The notes under the pieces were generated by a model. It did no database searches. It saw only the letters and a program-made list of their open reading frames with translations, and was not told the origin of the DNA. Positions 34,216 to 43,383 of a stretch of DNA of 61,316 nt are shown here, one piece after another (the stretch's first letter is position 1; the number at the start of each line of letters is the position of its first letter). A program made the translations under genes and the position numbers. This DNA is from Candidatus Acidiferrales bacterium (GTDB lineage Bacteria; Acidobacteriota; Terriglobia; Acidiferrales; UBA7541): assembly GCA_030037525.1 (NCBI GenBank), contig JASHRC010000275.1, positions 1 through 61,316 of the forward strand, written 5' to 3'.

Positions 34216-35490
34216 TCAGCTTTTGACGACCATCCTCTGGTGCTCCAACGCTTCAAAGAATGCGTCCACGCGATTTCGCAATTGCGCCTCGGAGAAGTAA
34301 CGCGGGTCTTCGATATCTGATTCGATCAGGAGCGTGGGGACGTTGAGTTGCTTGGTGAAATATTCCCTCATATCGCCCTGGCCGGCTGAAAACAGTCGGC
34401 AGCTCTTGACGGAATGAATGACCAGCGCGTCAGCGTTCCAATCCCGCACGTAGTCTTTGATCTGACGATAGCGTTGAAGGAAATTTCGATTCGTCAGATT
34501 CCACTGCAGCATGTGGCGAGCAATGCTCTCGATCGGTCGCTGTGGATCGTGCCGGAAACCGAACTCCCAGATGCCGCCGACGGTCGAATACGTAGAAGCG
34601 ACCGCCACGGCGCCCCAGCGGCTGAACAGGTCGCGAAACTGTCGCAGGTAGGGCCAAGGCGGAGGGCCCTCCATCACCACACGAAACTTTTCCTCAGGAA
34701 GCGGGCCTTCGTGCCTGTCCGCCCTCTCCTTCATTTCCTTGTACGCTTGCTGAAAGAACCAGAGTCCGTCCTCGGTGCCGCGCAAGCAGTAGAGCGGAGC
34801 CATCATCATGACGGAATCGAAATACGCGTCGAACGGAGCCGGGCGTTGCTGGGTGAGCGTCTTGATGTCCGACCACAAGGCGCCTGTTTCCCCGGAGAGT
34901 TCGACGATATGCTGCAGTCTCTTGTAGTCCAGTTTCCGTCCGCTCATGCGTTCCAGAATTTCAATCAATTCTTCCAACTGCTTGACGACGTAATGGACAT
35001 CGTCCTCGCTGGGCTCATCGGCGTTGGTCCGGAAGAATGGGACGTCCAGGTTATAAATGGGGGCTTTGGAATACTCCCTCAAGTGCTCGAACCATTGCAG
35101 GTACACATTGCAGCCGACGTAATTGCAAAGAATCAGGTCCGGTTCGGGGATGGTTGCGAAGGGAGTCTTGCGGCCGGCAAAGTACATGCCCACGTCGGCC
35201 TTGACATATGCGCAGTTGTCGGTCGAGTAGCCCATCTCTTCGGCGGCCAAAATGAGAGGCAGCGATTGCTTCTTCACCGCGAGCTGCAGTGCGTTGACCT
35301 CGGGGTAGACCGGAATCATGTCAAAAGCCTCAATGAGCTCGACGGGGTTGCCGCTGATCAACATGTAGATGGCCTTCTCCCCCTGGTTTTCCGCCGCAGC
35401 GGTCAGCCGGGAGTAATAGCGGCCAATCATGTCCTTTTGAAGATTGTGGATCCGTCCCTGGTAATCCGTTTTTGCTGGACTTTGCGCCAT
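34216..35490 (-). CDS. bcrB: Benzoyl-CoA reductase catalytic subunit (BcrB/BzdO-like)
   Basis: A 424-residue HgdB/BcrB-family protein. Cluster cysteines appear in [31 protein letters not shown] and [18 protein letters not shown]. Other family marks are [13 protein letters not shown] and [12 protein letters not shown]-type helices. With BcrC it holds the [4Fe-4S] clusters and binds benzoyl-CoA, which is reduced to the 1,5-diene. AAGGAG lies before the ATG. Confidence 0.9.
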   Translation of the reverse strand: MAQSPAKTDYQGRIHNLQKDMIGRYYSRLTAAAENQGEKAIYMLISGNPVELIEAFDMIPVYPEVNALQLAVKKQSLPLILAAEEMGYSTDNCAYVKADVGMYFAGRKTPFATIPEPDLILCNYVGCNVYLQWFEHLREYSKAPIYNLDVPFFRTNADEPSEDDVHYVVKQLEELIEILERMSGRKLDYKRLQHIVELSGETGALWSDIKTLTQQRPAPFDAYFDSVMMMAPLYCLRGTEDGLWFFQQAYKEMKERADRHEGPLPEEKFRVVMEGPPPWPYLRQFRDLFSRWGAVAVASTYSTVGGIWEFGFRHDPQRPIESIARHMLQWNLTNRNFLQRYRQIKDYVRDWNADALVIHSVKSCRLFSAGQGDMREYFTKQLNVPTLLIESDIEDPRYFSEAQLRNRVDAFFEALEHQRMVVKS

Positions 35491-35523
35491 AGCCAGGCTC
35501 CTTCGCCGATGAATTCCTCTATT

Positions 35524-36705
35524 TCAGTCGAACAACAGCGATTCCACGAATGTTTCTGCCTCCGAGCGAACGCGATCAAAACTCCAAGTTTTCTCCTCAA
35601 ATTCCAATAGCAGGTGAGGAATCTTGGCCTCCTCGAGAGCCTTGCGGTAGAGGGCATAATCGAATAAAGCAGGTTCGCAAAACTTGGCAGCCTGGAACAC
35701 CACTGCGTCTGCCTTCTTTTCTCGAGCCAGGCGGATCAAGTGTTCCGCCTTGGACTCCCGCGAATCGTGTTTGGTGCCGGAATAATAGGCGCGCTCGGAA
35801 TAACTCTCGGCGAGCGCCGCCAGCGGATGGTCACCGATGGGCACATCTTCGGTGAACCATCTCCACCCCCGCAAAAAATCATCATCCAGGATGTAACAGC
35901 CGGCCTGCTCTAATGTTTCAATCAAACCGATCGGGGGTAGTTCGCAGAAAGAGCCTTCCAGAACAACCCGAATCCGGTCCTTGGGTTTGACGGGCCGTGT
36001 GGGAAGCTCTCGCAGGACTTGGTCGAGTAGGTTCAGGAAGTCTTCCGGAGCCATCAGCGTGCCAGCCCTGGTCAGCACGAATGACTCCGCAGCCGAAATC
36101 AAGTGGGGGGTTTCGGTTCTGATTCGGTAGATCACCCGCAATGCGCTTCGAACCTGGTTGTAGAGGCCGAGGCTGCGGTTCAAATCCTCGGTGGTAGGGG
36201 CATGGCCGGATCTTTGCTCGAGCCCGTCCAGAATCCGGCGGTACTCTCTCGCCAAATACTGTCGGGCCAGGGGGGACGCGAAGTTCTGAGGAAAGTGAAT
36301 ATATTCGACAAACAGATTCGGGAAATTTCGCTGGAACACGCTGGATAGATTTCTGGCCGGGTCGCAGATGGAGTGGAATAACAGTCCTTCCAGGAAATTA
36401 AGCCGGTTCGTCAGACCCAGTTCGAGCGTGCTCTTGACAATCGAGCAGACGAAGGACTGAAAACGGGAATCGGCAAAGGTGATCTCGATTTGATTGCCGG
36501 CGCCAATGACGCCCAGCGGCAACATGCCGGAGGCATGAATCAGTTCCACGGGGCAGTAGACCGGAAAGCAGCCGATGGCCTTTCGCCCCGGGTGTTGTTC
36601 GAGCCAGCGCTTGGCGACGGAAAACTCGGGATCCTGAGCCATGTCCCGACAGGAAGCAAAAATGGAATCCAGAAGTGAAACCTCTGGGATCAGTGTCGTA
36701 GCCAC
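35524..36705 (-). CDS. bcrC: Benzoyl-CoA reductase catalytic subunit (BcrC/BzdN-like)
   Basis: A 393-residue partner of bcrB in the same superfamily. It has GCFPVYCPVELIHASGMLPL, SFVCSIVKSTLELGL, FHSICDPARNL, VVLEGSFCELPPIGLIE and AKFCEPALFDYALYRKAL, giving the cysteines for an iron-sulfur cluster and the substrate pocket. It starts with GTG after GAGGAGGAAAC. First gene of the reductase run; a dyad-rich region lies between it and the Rrf2 gene. No ferredoxin gene is beside the subunits, unlike most bcr/bzd clusters. Confidence 0.88.
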   Translation of the reverse strand: MATTLIPEVSLLDSIFASCRDMAQDPEFSVAKRWLEQHPGRKAIGCFPVYCPVELIHASGMLPLGVIGAGNQIEITFADSRFQSFVCSIVKSTLELGLTNRLNFLEGLLFHSICDPARNLSSVFQRNFPNLFVEYIHFPQNFASPLARQYLAREYRRILDGLEQRSGHAPTTEDLNRSLGLYNQVRSALRVIYRIRTETPHLISAAESFVLTRAGTLMAPEDFLNLLDQVLRELPTRPVKPKDRIRVVLEGSFCELPPIGLIETLEQAGCYILDDDFLRGWRWFTEDVPIGDHPLAALAESYSERAYYSGTKHDSRESKAEHLIRLAREKKADAVVFQAAKFCEPALFDYALYRKALEEAKIPHLLLEFEEKTWSFDRVRSEAETFVESLLFD

Positions 36706-36800
36706 GTTTCCTCCTCAGTTAGGGCGCCCCAGCATTCCTGGTCGGAAGAGCAACACGCAAACTGGTTTCTTGCCCACGCCAGCCCGGCTTCGTTCGACGG

Positions 36801-36822
36801 TATGGTGGTGCGTACGACCATA
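36801..36822. promoter_or_regulatory. Candidate operator upstream of bcrC
   Basis: TATGGTGGTGCGTACGACCATA has 6-base perfect arms (TATGGT/ACCATA) and matches its own reverse complement at 18 of 22 positions. It is about 96 bases before the bcrC start and after the rrf2-type gene stop. A related half pattern (TATGGT...ACC) lies before the RIC gene near 39096. It could bind the Rrf2 regulator. Confidence 0.4.
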
Positions 36823-36839
36823 AACCTCTTAGGCCCTCC

Positions 36840-36878
36840 CTTCAGGCCCGCCCGGCTGCCGTGCGCGCGGGCCTGAAG
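36840..36878 (-). repeat. Inverted repeat at the 3' end of the Rrf2 gene
   Basis: CTTCAGGCCCGC and GCGGGCCTGAAG are perfect 12-base arms around a 15-base loop, and include the stop codon and last residues of the Rrf2 gene. The RNA from the minus strand would fold strongly. It may reduce read-through into bcrC or protect the message; no U-tract follows. Confidence 0.5.
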
Positions 36879-37306
36879 ACGCGCGACGAGTGCGCCCAAG
36901 GCTTAGCGGCCATTAACTTGAGCATCGTCGAGATACTGATGGAGCGAAACGTTGCTACCGTATGGTCATCGAGTTCATCCAGAATGACCCGCAGCGCCGA
37001 CTCGGGATCCGTAAGAGCCTTCAGACCGCCGCTGGCCCCCGAATCTGAGCCGACCGGTTCAAATACTTGAATCACATCCAGGAGCGTCAGCCGTTTTGGA
37101 TTCGCGATGAGGCGGTAGCCTCCGCCGACACCGCGTGCTCCATCGACGATGCCTGCGCGACCCAAATCTCGCAGCACCTTTGCCAGATGGTGGACGGAAA
37201 TCCCATACTTCGCTGCGATTTCAACACCCGACAGCTGCCGGGTTGGATTGGCCGCGAGTTCCAGCACTGCAAACAGTGCGAACGAGCTTGCCTTCTGTAG
37301 TTTCAC
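36842..37306 (-). CDS. Rrf2-family transcriptional regulator lacking cysteine
   Basis: A 154-residue regulator. The winged helix is typical of Rrf2: SFALFAVLELAANPTRQLSG, EIAAKYGISVHHLAKVLRDL, GRAGIVDGARGVGGGYRLIA, LTLLDVIQVFEPV. In IscR/NsrR-type members three cysteines then bind an Fe-S cluster; here that stretch reads VGSDSGASGGL and the whole protein has no cysteine, so it cannot sense through an Fe-S cluster with Cys ligands. It lies just upstream of bcrC on the same strand and 12 bases after a GNAT gene, so it probably controls this cluster. Confidence 0.88.
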   Translation of the reverse strand: MKLQKASSFALFAVLELAANPTRQLSGVEIAAKYGISVHHLAKVLRDLGRAGIVDGARGVGGGYRLIANPKRLTLLDVIQVFEPVGSDSGASGGLKALTDPESALRVILDELDDHTVATFRSISISTMLKLMAAKPWAHSSRVFRPARTAAGRA

Positions 37307-37318
37307 CGGTCCTGTTTC

Positions 37319-37810
37319 CTATCCGTTTCGATCGAGCGCCATTTCCAGTTCAATGAACGGCCCCGCCATCATTCCCTGGCTCCGAAAGAAAGAAAGCACG
37401 AGGTGATTATCTCGAGCCATGATCGTACGCACTTTCGTTACTCCGGCACGCCGGAATCGATCACACAGCGCGCTGAAGAGGTCCGTGCCGATCCCTTGCA
37501 GCCGCGTTTTCGGCCGCACCTCGATGGCAAAGACCCAGCCACAGGGCGGTTCACCGAATTCCCAAGCGCGTATTTCTCCCACAATGAATCCCTGGATCTG
37601 GTTCTGCTCTTCAGCGACCAACACGTATCGAGACCGTCCTCCACCGGACGCCAAAAGGTGGGTCCAATATTTCCGTTTCGCCACGCCCGAAACTTCTTCG
37701 TCGATTCGAGTGAGCTCGGCCAGATCCGACCCCGTCGCCGGCCGTATGCGGATGGCCTCGCTCGTCCTCGGTTCGGCCAGAGGCTTCATGGTTGAGATGG
37801 CTGTCATCAT
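37319..37810 (-). CDS. GNAT N-acetyltransferase
   Basis: A 163-residue GCN5-type acetyltransferase: IRIRPATGSDLAELTRIDEE, then YVLVAEEQNQIQGFIVGEIR, the acetyl-CoA loop VRPKTRLQGIGTDLFSALCD (Q/R-x-x-G-x-G), and RDNHLVLSFFRSQGM. Substrate unknown. The ATG pair at 37807-37810 is preceded by TTAGGCG; the longer frame to 37867 would overlap the next gene. It is in one run with Rrf2 and the SnoaL-like gene. Confidence 0.82.
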   Translation of the reverse strand: MMTAISTMKPLAEPRTSEAIRIRPATGSDLAELTRIDEEVSGVAKRKYWTHLLASGGGRSRYVLVAEEQNQIQGFIVGEIRAWEFGEPPCGWVFAIEVRPKTRLQGIGTDLFSALCDRFRRAGVTKVRTIMARDNHLVLSFFRSQGMMAGPFIELEMALDRNG

Positions 37811-37829
37811 TTCGCCTAATTTCACGCCG

Positions 37830-38300
37830 CTACCACGGATGATCCTGCATTCGGCTGGTGGCTCCACGGCCTAAAGACACATGGTTGTGGTAAAGTTTCC
37901 AAGAACCGCTTTGTTGCAAAAAAACATCCGTTCCATAGCCTTCGCGTAACAAGTGTGCACCATTGAGTTTGGACCATCCGTCGGTGCGCCACTCGTAGAC
38001 GACCGTCGCCACATCCCCGAAGACTCTCACTTTGCGCGGACCAAACTTGAGGCTGATCTCCTCTAAATTGTCGAAATATGCGGTCAGCATTTGCTTGGCC
38101 ACCTCCCACCCGTAGTAGGCGCCGCGTGAGGTGAAAAGGACAAACCCGTCATTGTGCCAGTAATGGCTGAACAACTCTGCGAGATCCTTATTGCTCCATG
38201 CCTTTTCCATCGAATCCATGATGCGGAGCACTGCATCGACGTTCGGTCCGGCGACCTCTGGCTGTGCCGTTCGTTCCAGGGCAGAAGCTGCTGGTTTCAT
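37830..38300 (-). CDS. SnoaL-like / NTF2-fold protein
   Basis: A 156-residue cytoplasmic protein with an NTF2-like domain: VLRIMDSMEKAWSNKDLAEL, HYWHNDGFVLFTSRGAYYG, VRVFGDVATVVYEWRTDG and SGSWKLYHNHVSLGRG. It resembles ketosteroid-isomerase-like DUF3225/SnoaL proteins. Function unknown. CAGGAGAAACGGAA precedes the ATG. It lies between a RIC repair protein and GNAT, all on the minus strand. Confidence 0.75.
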   Translation of the reverse strand: MKPAASALERTAQPEVAGPNVDAVLRIMDSMEKAWSNKDLAELFSHYWHNDGFVLFTSRGAYYGWEVAKQMLTAYFDNLEEISLKFGPRKVRVFGDVATVVYEWRTDGWSKLNGAHLLREGYGTDVFLQQSGSWKLYHNHVSLGRGATSRMQDHPW

Positions 38301-38315
38301 TTCCGTTTCTCCTGT

Positions 38316-39077
38316 CTAAGCCTGATGGCGGCTCTTACCGGAATTGTGCGAAAGATCACTCTCGAGCTCAACGGCTCGCGGAAAAAGTAGGTTGTTCTCC
38401 AAATGAATGTGCTCGTGCAAATCAGCGGTGAACGCCGGGAGAGCCTCATACAGGGCTCGGTAACTCACCGAGCCGTCTGGCGGCACGGTGTAGCCGTGGG
38501 TTATTTCGTGGATCTTCTCGAGAGCCTGGCCTGAAGCTTCGTGCTCCATAATCATGACGGCGACGGGGTTCTCGACGGTTCCGAACACGGCTTCTGGCGG
38601 CCGCCGTCTGGTGCGAGCAGCTTCCTCCATCTCTGCGATGTAGGGAAACAGCAGTTGCTCCTCTTTTCTCATGTGCTCCCGGAGTTCTTCAGAAAGACCT
38701 GCGAACAATGTCTCCAGGCGGGAGAGTTCAGGATGGTGGGCTCCGTGTGCGGTCACCACTTGGCCGATGAGCTCGGTGAGGCGAGTGATTTCCCTTTCTG
38801 CGAACCAGTGGTGTTTGTCTACGATGTACTGAGCAAGATCGGCCAGCGATCGATGGCGCCAATCAGTTTCCGGCGGGGAGTCACCACAGGCCAGCGCCGC
38901 CGTTACTTCACCGATCGAACGGTTCACCCGATGGCAAGCATCGGCAAGCGTCTGAGCGCCGCCACAGTAGTAATCAATCCCCAGGCGTTCGAAGACTCTG
39001 GCTCGCGCGGGATTCTCTAACACCAGGTCACGCAGTTGCGCCGCCGCGATGCCACCGGCAGAAGATGGGTTGGACAT
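38316..39077 (-). CDS. Iron-sulfur cluster repair di-iron protein (RIC/ScdA/YtfE type)
   Basis: A 253-residue protein. The N-terminal ScdA_N (DUF542) part reads AAQLRDLVLENPARARVFER and LGIDYYCGGAQTLADACHRV with its Cys pair. Then comes a hemerythrin-like four-helix bundle with ligands in VDKHHWFAEREITRLTE, AHGAHHPELSRLE, EELREHMRKEEQLLFPYIAE, MIMEHEASGQALEKI and DLHEHIHLENNLLFPRA. RIC proteins repair Fe-S clusters after NO or oxidative damage, which would protect the cluster-rich benzoyl-CoA reductase. Start at ATG 39077. Confidence 0.92.
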   Translation of the reverse strand: MSNPSSAGGIAAAQLRDLVLENPARARVFERLGIDYYCGGAQTLADACHRVNRSIGEVTAALACGDSPPETDWRHRSLADLAQYIVDKHHWFAEREITRLTELIGQVVTAHGAHHPELSRLETLFAGLSEELREHMRKEEQLLFPYIAEMEEAARTRRRPPEAVFGTVENPVAVMIMEHEASGQALEKIHEITHGYTVPPDGSVSYRALYEALPAFTADLHEHIHLENNLLFPRAVELESDLSHNSGKSRHQA

Positions 39078-39191
39078 GAAGGCCTTAACCAGTATTATGG
39101 TACTACAATACCTATTTGCTGGCAAGCACGAATTTCACTGCGAGCGGTGCCCCCCTTCGGGGCGATCAGCGGAAGCCCTGGGGAACTCATC

Positions 39192-40397
39192 TCAGCAGCG
39201 CTCCAGAATCGTCGCAATTCCCTGTCCCACTCCGATGCACATGGTGCAGAGCGCGTAGCGTTCCCGCAAGCGCTCGAGCTGGTAGAGGGCCGCTGTGACC
39301 AGACGCGCCCCGCTGGCGCCCAGCGGATGCCCGATCGCGATCGCTCCTCCGTTCGGATTTACATGGTCGGCCGAATCCGGCAGGCCCAGCTCGCGCAAGA
39401 CGGCCAGTGCTTGCGCCGCGAAGGCTTCGTTCAACTCAATGACCTGCATATCAGCCAGCGACAGGCCCGTTTGTGAGAGGACCTTGCGAGTCGCTGGGAC
39501 CGGTCCCATCCCCATGATTCGCGGCTCGACGCCTGCGACCGCGGTGCTCACGATGCGGACGCGGCCTCTCAGACCGTAGCTTTCGGCTGCCCTTTCCGAG
39601 GCGAGCAGCAGTGCACAGGCACCGTCGTTGATCCCCGACGCGTTTCCGGCGGTGATCGTTCCGTTCGCTTTCACGATGGGCTGGAGCTTGGAAAGATTCT
39701 CAAAGGTGGTGTCGGGACGCGGATGCTCGTCGGTGTCGAACCGTTTGACCTCTCCTTTCTTCTGAGGGATCGAAACGGAGATCAGGTGGGACTTAAAAAA
39801 ACCGTCCGCCTGCGCCTTGGCCCATCGCTGCTGGGTTCGTAAGGCGAATTGATCCTGATCGGAGCGCGCTACGCGGAAGTCCTCGGCTACGTTTTCCGCC
39901 GTTTCTGCCATGGAATCGATTCCGTACTTGCTCTTCATCCGCAGATTGACAAATCGCCATCCAATGGTTGTGTCGAAAATCTCAGCGGTTCGGCTGAACG
40001 GTTGATCCGCTTTTCCGATCACGAAAGGAGCCCGCGACATGCTCTCCACGCCGCCAGCGATGACCAGGTCCGCCTCGCCGCATTTGATGGCTCGCGCGGC
40101 CATTCCAATCGCGTCCATGCTCGAACCGCAAAGGCGATTCACCGTGGTGCCCGGAACCTGGGGCGGCAAACCGGCCAGCAAGGCAGCCATTCTGGCAACA
40201 TTGCGGTTGTCCTCTCCGGCCTGGTTGGCACAGCCCAGAATCACGTCGTCGACGGATCCCCAATCGACCTGTGGATTGCGTTCCATCAAGGCGCGAATGG
40301 GAATGGCCGCAAGATCGTCGGTGCGGATCGACGAAAGCGCGCCGCCATAGCGCCCAAAAGGAGTCCGAACTGCATCGCAGATCACGGCGCTCGTCAT
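39192..40397 (-). CDS. Thiolase (3-oxopimelyl-/3-oxoadipyl-CoA type)
   Basis: A 401-residue thiolase. The nucleophile Cys is in [15 protein letters not shown], the catalytic His in [20 protein letters not shown] and the second Cys in [16 protein letters not shown]. The N-terminal [20 protein letters not shown] and [16 protein letters not shown] resemble PcaF/PaaJ, which cleave dicarboxylic 3-oxoacyl-CoAs. In this setting it should split 3-oxopimelyl-CoA to glutaryl-CoA and acetyl-CoA. Its start overlaps the HADH stop by 4 bases. Confidence 0.87.
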   Translation of the reverse strand: MTSAVICDAVRTPFGRYGGALSSIRTDDLAAIPIRALMERNPQVDWGSVDDVILGCANQAGEDNRNVARMAALLAGLPPQVPGTTVNRLCGSSMDAIGMAARAIKCGEADLVIAGGVESMSRAPFVIGKADQPFSRTAEIFDTTIGWRFVNLRMKSKYGIDSMAETAENVAEDFRVARSDQDQFALRTQQRWAKAQADGFFKSHLISVSIPQKKGEVKRFDTDEHPRPDTTFENLSKLQPIVKANGTITAGNASGINDGACALLLASERAAESYGLRGRVRIVSTAVAGVEPRIMGMGPVPATRKVLSQTGLSLADMQVIELNEAFAAQALAVLRELGLPDSADHVNPNGGAIAIGHPLGASGARLVTAALYQLERLRERYALCTMCIGVGQGIATILERC

Positions 40398-41983
40398 GAA
40401 CGGCCCCCCGGTGAATTTGCCGCCATCTCAAGCGAGAGCCCATCGGACGTCATGGTCTTTCCGGCCCAGACGAGTTGTTGGATTTTCGACGAGACCCGAT
40501 AGCGTTCTCCCCCGTAGTGACTCGCAAGGTTCCGAAGCACTTTCTGGACGGCTGGGAGACCCAGCGTATCGGCCCAAGCCAGAGGGCCTTGCGGATAATT
40601 GACCCCTTTGCGCATTGCTGTATCGACATCCGCAGCCGTGGCGACGCCCTGATTGACGACGTCAGCGGCTTCGTTCGCGAGCATGCTCAGCGTTCGCATG
40701 ACAACCATGCCTGGAACATCTTTGATCCGGGAGACGAGATAACCCGCAGATTGGAGTAGTCCAACGATCGAGCCGTAGGCGTCGTCGGTGCATCCGTCCG
40801 CCTTGGCGACCGCAATGCGCGTGGCCTTTCGATAGTCGAGCGCGAGGTCAACCGTCACCGAGTTCAGGCGCCCGGTTTCACTTGCGACTTGTGTGGCGGT
40901 GCGACCGTCGGTGACCGTAAGGATCGCGTCGTCGACTTCGATCCAATCGGGATCCTCTGGGAGGTGGTCTCTGGAAATGACGGCCACCTCGGAAGGGGCC
41001 AATCTCTCTGCCAACGCATGTGCGAGAGGGTTGGTAAGGCGAAGGGTGGCGCGCTTCGGTTTTCGGGCCGGCGGCTCTGTTTGCGGCTGCGGCTTTTCTG
41101 CGCTTTCGCCATACCGGTAGAATCCGCGTCCGGCCTTCCGACCGAGGTACCCGGCACGAACCATTTCTTGCTGGATGACAGAAGGCCGATAACGAGCGTC
41201 TCCAAAGTAGGCTTGGAACAGTGATTGGCTGACGGCCAGACCGATGTCGAGGCCGATGAGATCCATCAACTCGAATGGACCCATGGGGAACCCCCCGGCC
41301 TCCCGCATCACGGCATCCAGCGTGGCTGGATCCGCGGCTTGTTCGGCGAGCAGAACCAGGGCCTCTCCGTAATAAGCTCGAGCCACACGATTCACGATGA
41401 AACCGGGCGTTGATTTGGCGACAACGGCCCACTTGCCCCAAGCCGACGCCGTCGCCCGAGCGGCGGCGATCACTTGCGCATCGGTTGTCAGGCCGCCAAT
41501 GATCTCGACCAGTTGCATCACCGGAGCCGGATTGAAGAAATGCATCCCGACCAGCCGCTCAGGCCGCTGGAGCGACGCTGCAATCGCGCTGATCGAGAGT
41601 GAAGACGTATTGGTCGCAAAAATGCAGTTCGCATCCACCACGTTTTCGAGCTCTCCGAACAACTGGCGCTTGGCTTCGAGTTCCTCCACGATCGCCTCGA
41701 TGACGATGGCTGCTCCGCGAAGGTCTCCCAAGGTGGACGCAGCGCGAAGCCCCTCCCCCGCGCTCTGGGCCGAATCGCTGGAAATTTTACCTTTGGAAGC
41801 CAGCTTCTGGAAATTTTGGCGGATCCCTTGAATCGCAGTCGGTACAGCATCGGGCCGTGCATCATAGAGAATCACAGGATGCCCTCGACTGGCTGCGACC
41901 TGTGCGATGCCAGCTCCCATCGTTCCGCTGCCGACTACCGCGACGAGGCTCCCTGGTGGAATTGCGCTGGAGGTGATGACCAT
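40394..41983 (-). CDS. 3-hydroxyacyl-CoA dehydrogenase (PaaH/HbdA-type)
   Basis: A 529-residue enzyme: Rossmann domain (SLVAVVGSGTMGAGIAQVAA), catalytic His/Glu region in GMHFFNPAPVMQLVEIIGG, NRVARAYYGEALVLL with EAGGFPMGPFELMDLIGLDI, then a second C-terminal domain (YLVSRIKDVPGMVVMRTLSM, NYPQGPLAWADTLGL). This long form occurs in phenylacetate and dicarboxyl-CoA routes. It would oxidise 3-hydroxypimelyl-CoA from Oah. ATG at 41983; the frame runs to 42043 but a Crp/Fnr-type site lies just beyond. Confidence 0.87.
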   Translation of the reverse strand: MVITSSAIPPGSLVAVVGSGTMGAGIAQVAASRGHPVILYDARPDAVPTAIQGIRQNFQKLASKGKISSDSAQSAGEGLRAASTLGDLRGAAIVIEAIVEELEAKRQLFGELENVVDANCIFATNTSSLSISAIAASLQRPERLVGMHFFNPAPVMQLVEIIGGLTTDAQVIAAARATASAWGKWAVVAKSTPGFIVNRVARAYYGEALVLLAEQAADPATLDAVMREAGGFPMGPFELMDLIGLDIGLAVSQSLFQAYFGDARYRPSVIQQEMVRAGYLGRKAGRGFYRYGESAEKPQPQTEPPARKPKRATLRLTNPLAHALAERLAPSEVAVISRDHLPEDPDWIEVDDAILTVTDGRTATQVASETGRLNSVTVDLALDYRKATRIAVAKADGCTDDAYGSIVGLLQSAGYLVSRIKDVPGMVVMRTLSMLANEAADVVNQGVATAADVDTAMRKGVNYPQGPLAWADTLGLPAVQKVLRNLASHYGGERYRVSSKIQQLVWAGKTMTSDGLSLEMAANSPGGRS

Positions 41984-42045
41984 TTTCCCAACTGCTTCCG
42001 AGTTTTGAAACGGTCCCAGTCTGGGCAGTCGCACAAGAAACATCA

Positions 42046-42059
42046 GTGACGAGCGTCAC
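42046..42059. promoter_or_regulatory. Crp/Fnr-type palindrome between HADH and glutaryl-CoA dehydrogenase genes
   Basis: GTGACGAGCGTCAC, a perfect GTGA-N6-TCAC dyad, lies 62 bases before the HADH start and 85 before the glutaryl-CoA dehydrogenase start, which diverge from here. Confidence 0.6.
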
Positions 42060-42144
42060 AGCTTCCCAGGGGCCCCTCTCTCTAGTGTGCTTGGTACGTT
42101 CGCGCATTTGCTGTGGCGACGAAGCGGAGCAAAAGGAGGACGGG

Positions 42145-43317
42145 ATGCCCGCCTTTCCTGGTGTGGACTACTTGGACTTCGACGGGGTGCTCCATGACGA
42201 AGAACTTCTGGCCCGTCAGACCGCGAGGCAATTCGTCGATCAGCAGTTTCTTCCCATTGTCGAGAAGCACTATCGAGAAGCTACGTTTCCCACAGAGCTC
42301 GTTCCGCAATTGGGCACACTTGGATTCTTCGGCTCGAATCTGAAGGGCTACGGTTGCGCCGAGATGTCCAACGTAGCCTACGGATTGGTAATGCAGGAGC
42401 TCGAGAGGGGAGATTCGGGACTTCGGAGCTTTGTGTCGGTGCAAAGCGCACTGGTCATGTACCCCATCTACGCCTATGGTTCGCCCGCACAGAAACAGAA
42501 ATGGCTGCCGCGCTTGCAGAGCGGCGGAGCCGTTGGCTGCTTCGGACTCACCGAACCGCAGTTTGGCTCCAACCCCGGTGGGATGCTCACGCGTGCAGTT
42601 CGCCGCGGCGACCGCTACGTTCTGAACGGGGAGAAGATGTGGATCACCAATGGTTCGCTCGCCGACCTCGCGCTCGTGTGGGCCAGGTGCGAAGACGACC
42701 GGGTGCGGGGCTTTCTGGTGGAAAAAGGTACCAAGGGTTTCCGATCGCATGATGTGCACGGCAAGTGGTCCATGCGCGCTTCGGTGACTTCTGGGCTTTC
42801 CTTGAGCGATTGCGAGGTAGGGGCCGACAGTGTGCTTCCGGGCGTGGATGGTCTGCGTGGACCTCTCTCCTGCTTGACGCAGGCCCGCTATGGCATCGGG
42901 TGGGGAGCGATCGGTGCTGCGATGGCGTGCTACGACACTGCTTTGCGATATGCGAAATCGCGCAAGCAGTTCGCGAACAAACCCATCGCCTCGCATCAGC
43001 TCGTTCAGGATAAGCTGGCGTGGATGATCACCGAGATCTCCAAAGCGCAGTTGCTGGCGCTGCACGTCGGCCGATTGAAAGATAGCGATCGAATGCACCC
43101 CTCGCACGCGTCCATGCTCAAAATGAACAACGTGTGGATGGCACGGGAGACGGCGCGACTGGCTCGTGAACTATTGGGAGCAAACGGGATTGTAGAGGAC
43201 TACTGCATCATGCGCCACATGAACAACCTCGAATCGGTATACACCTACGAGGGCACTCACGATATTCAGCGCCTCATCATCGGCGAGCGAATCACCGGCA
43301 TCTCCGCCTATGTGTGA
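42145..43317 (+). CDS. gcdH: Glutaryl-CoA dehydrogenase
   Basis: A 390-residue acyl-CoA dehydrogenase of the GcdH type. GLRSFVSVQSALVMYPIYAY is the GcdH-specific stretch; FGLTEPQFGSNPGGM and WITNGSLADLALVWAR bind FAD; the catalytic Glu is in SVYTYEGTHDIQRLIIGERI. It oxidises and decarboxylates glutaryl-CoA to crotonyl-CoA and CO2, the last special step of benzoyl-CoA breakdown. AAAAGGAGGACGGG precedes the ATG at 42145. It is divergent from the HADH-thiolase pair that makes its substrate. Confidence 0.9.
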   Translation: MPAFPGVDYLDFDGVLHDEELLARQTARQFVDQQFLPIVEKHYREATFPTELVPQLGTLGFFGSNLKGYGCAEMSNVAYGLVMQELERGDSGLRSFVSVQSALVMYPIYAYGSPAQKQKWLPRLQSGGAVGCFGLTEPQFGSNPGGMLTRAVRRGDRYVLNGEKMWITNGSLADLALVWARCEDDRVRGFLVEKGTKGFRSHDVHGKWSMRASVTSGLSLSDCEVGADSVLPGVDGLRGPLSCLTQARYGIGWGAIGAAMACYDTALRYAKSRKQFANKPIASHQLVQDKLAWMITEISKAQLLALHVGRLKDSDRMHPSHASMLKMNNVWMARETARLARELLGANGIVEDYCIMRHMNNLESVYTYEGTHDIQRLIIGERITGISAYV

Positions 43318-43383
43318 AGATGCGTTGGCTTTTGGCCGGGGCTCCCCCCTGGCTTGATGGCGAGGGCCCGCAGGACCTAGGAC

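Noticed and set aside
32454-36705. Reading the reductase genes as 2-hydroxyglutaryl-CoA dehydratase and activator
   Set aside because: There are two different activases and two reductase subunits, with had-oah-dch, glutaryl-CoA dehydrogenase and benzoate-CoA ligase in the same window. A dehydratase needs only one activase and none of these.
38346-38359. GTGCGAAAGATCAC as a sixth Crp/Fnr-type site
   Set aside because: It has one mismatch in the fixed arms and lies inside the end of the RIC coding sequence, not in a control region.
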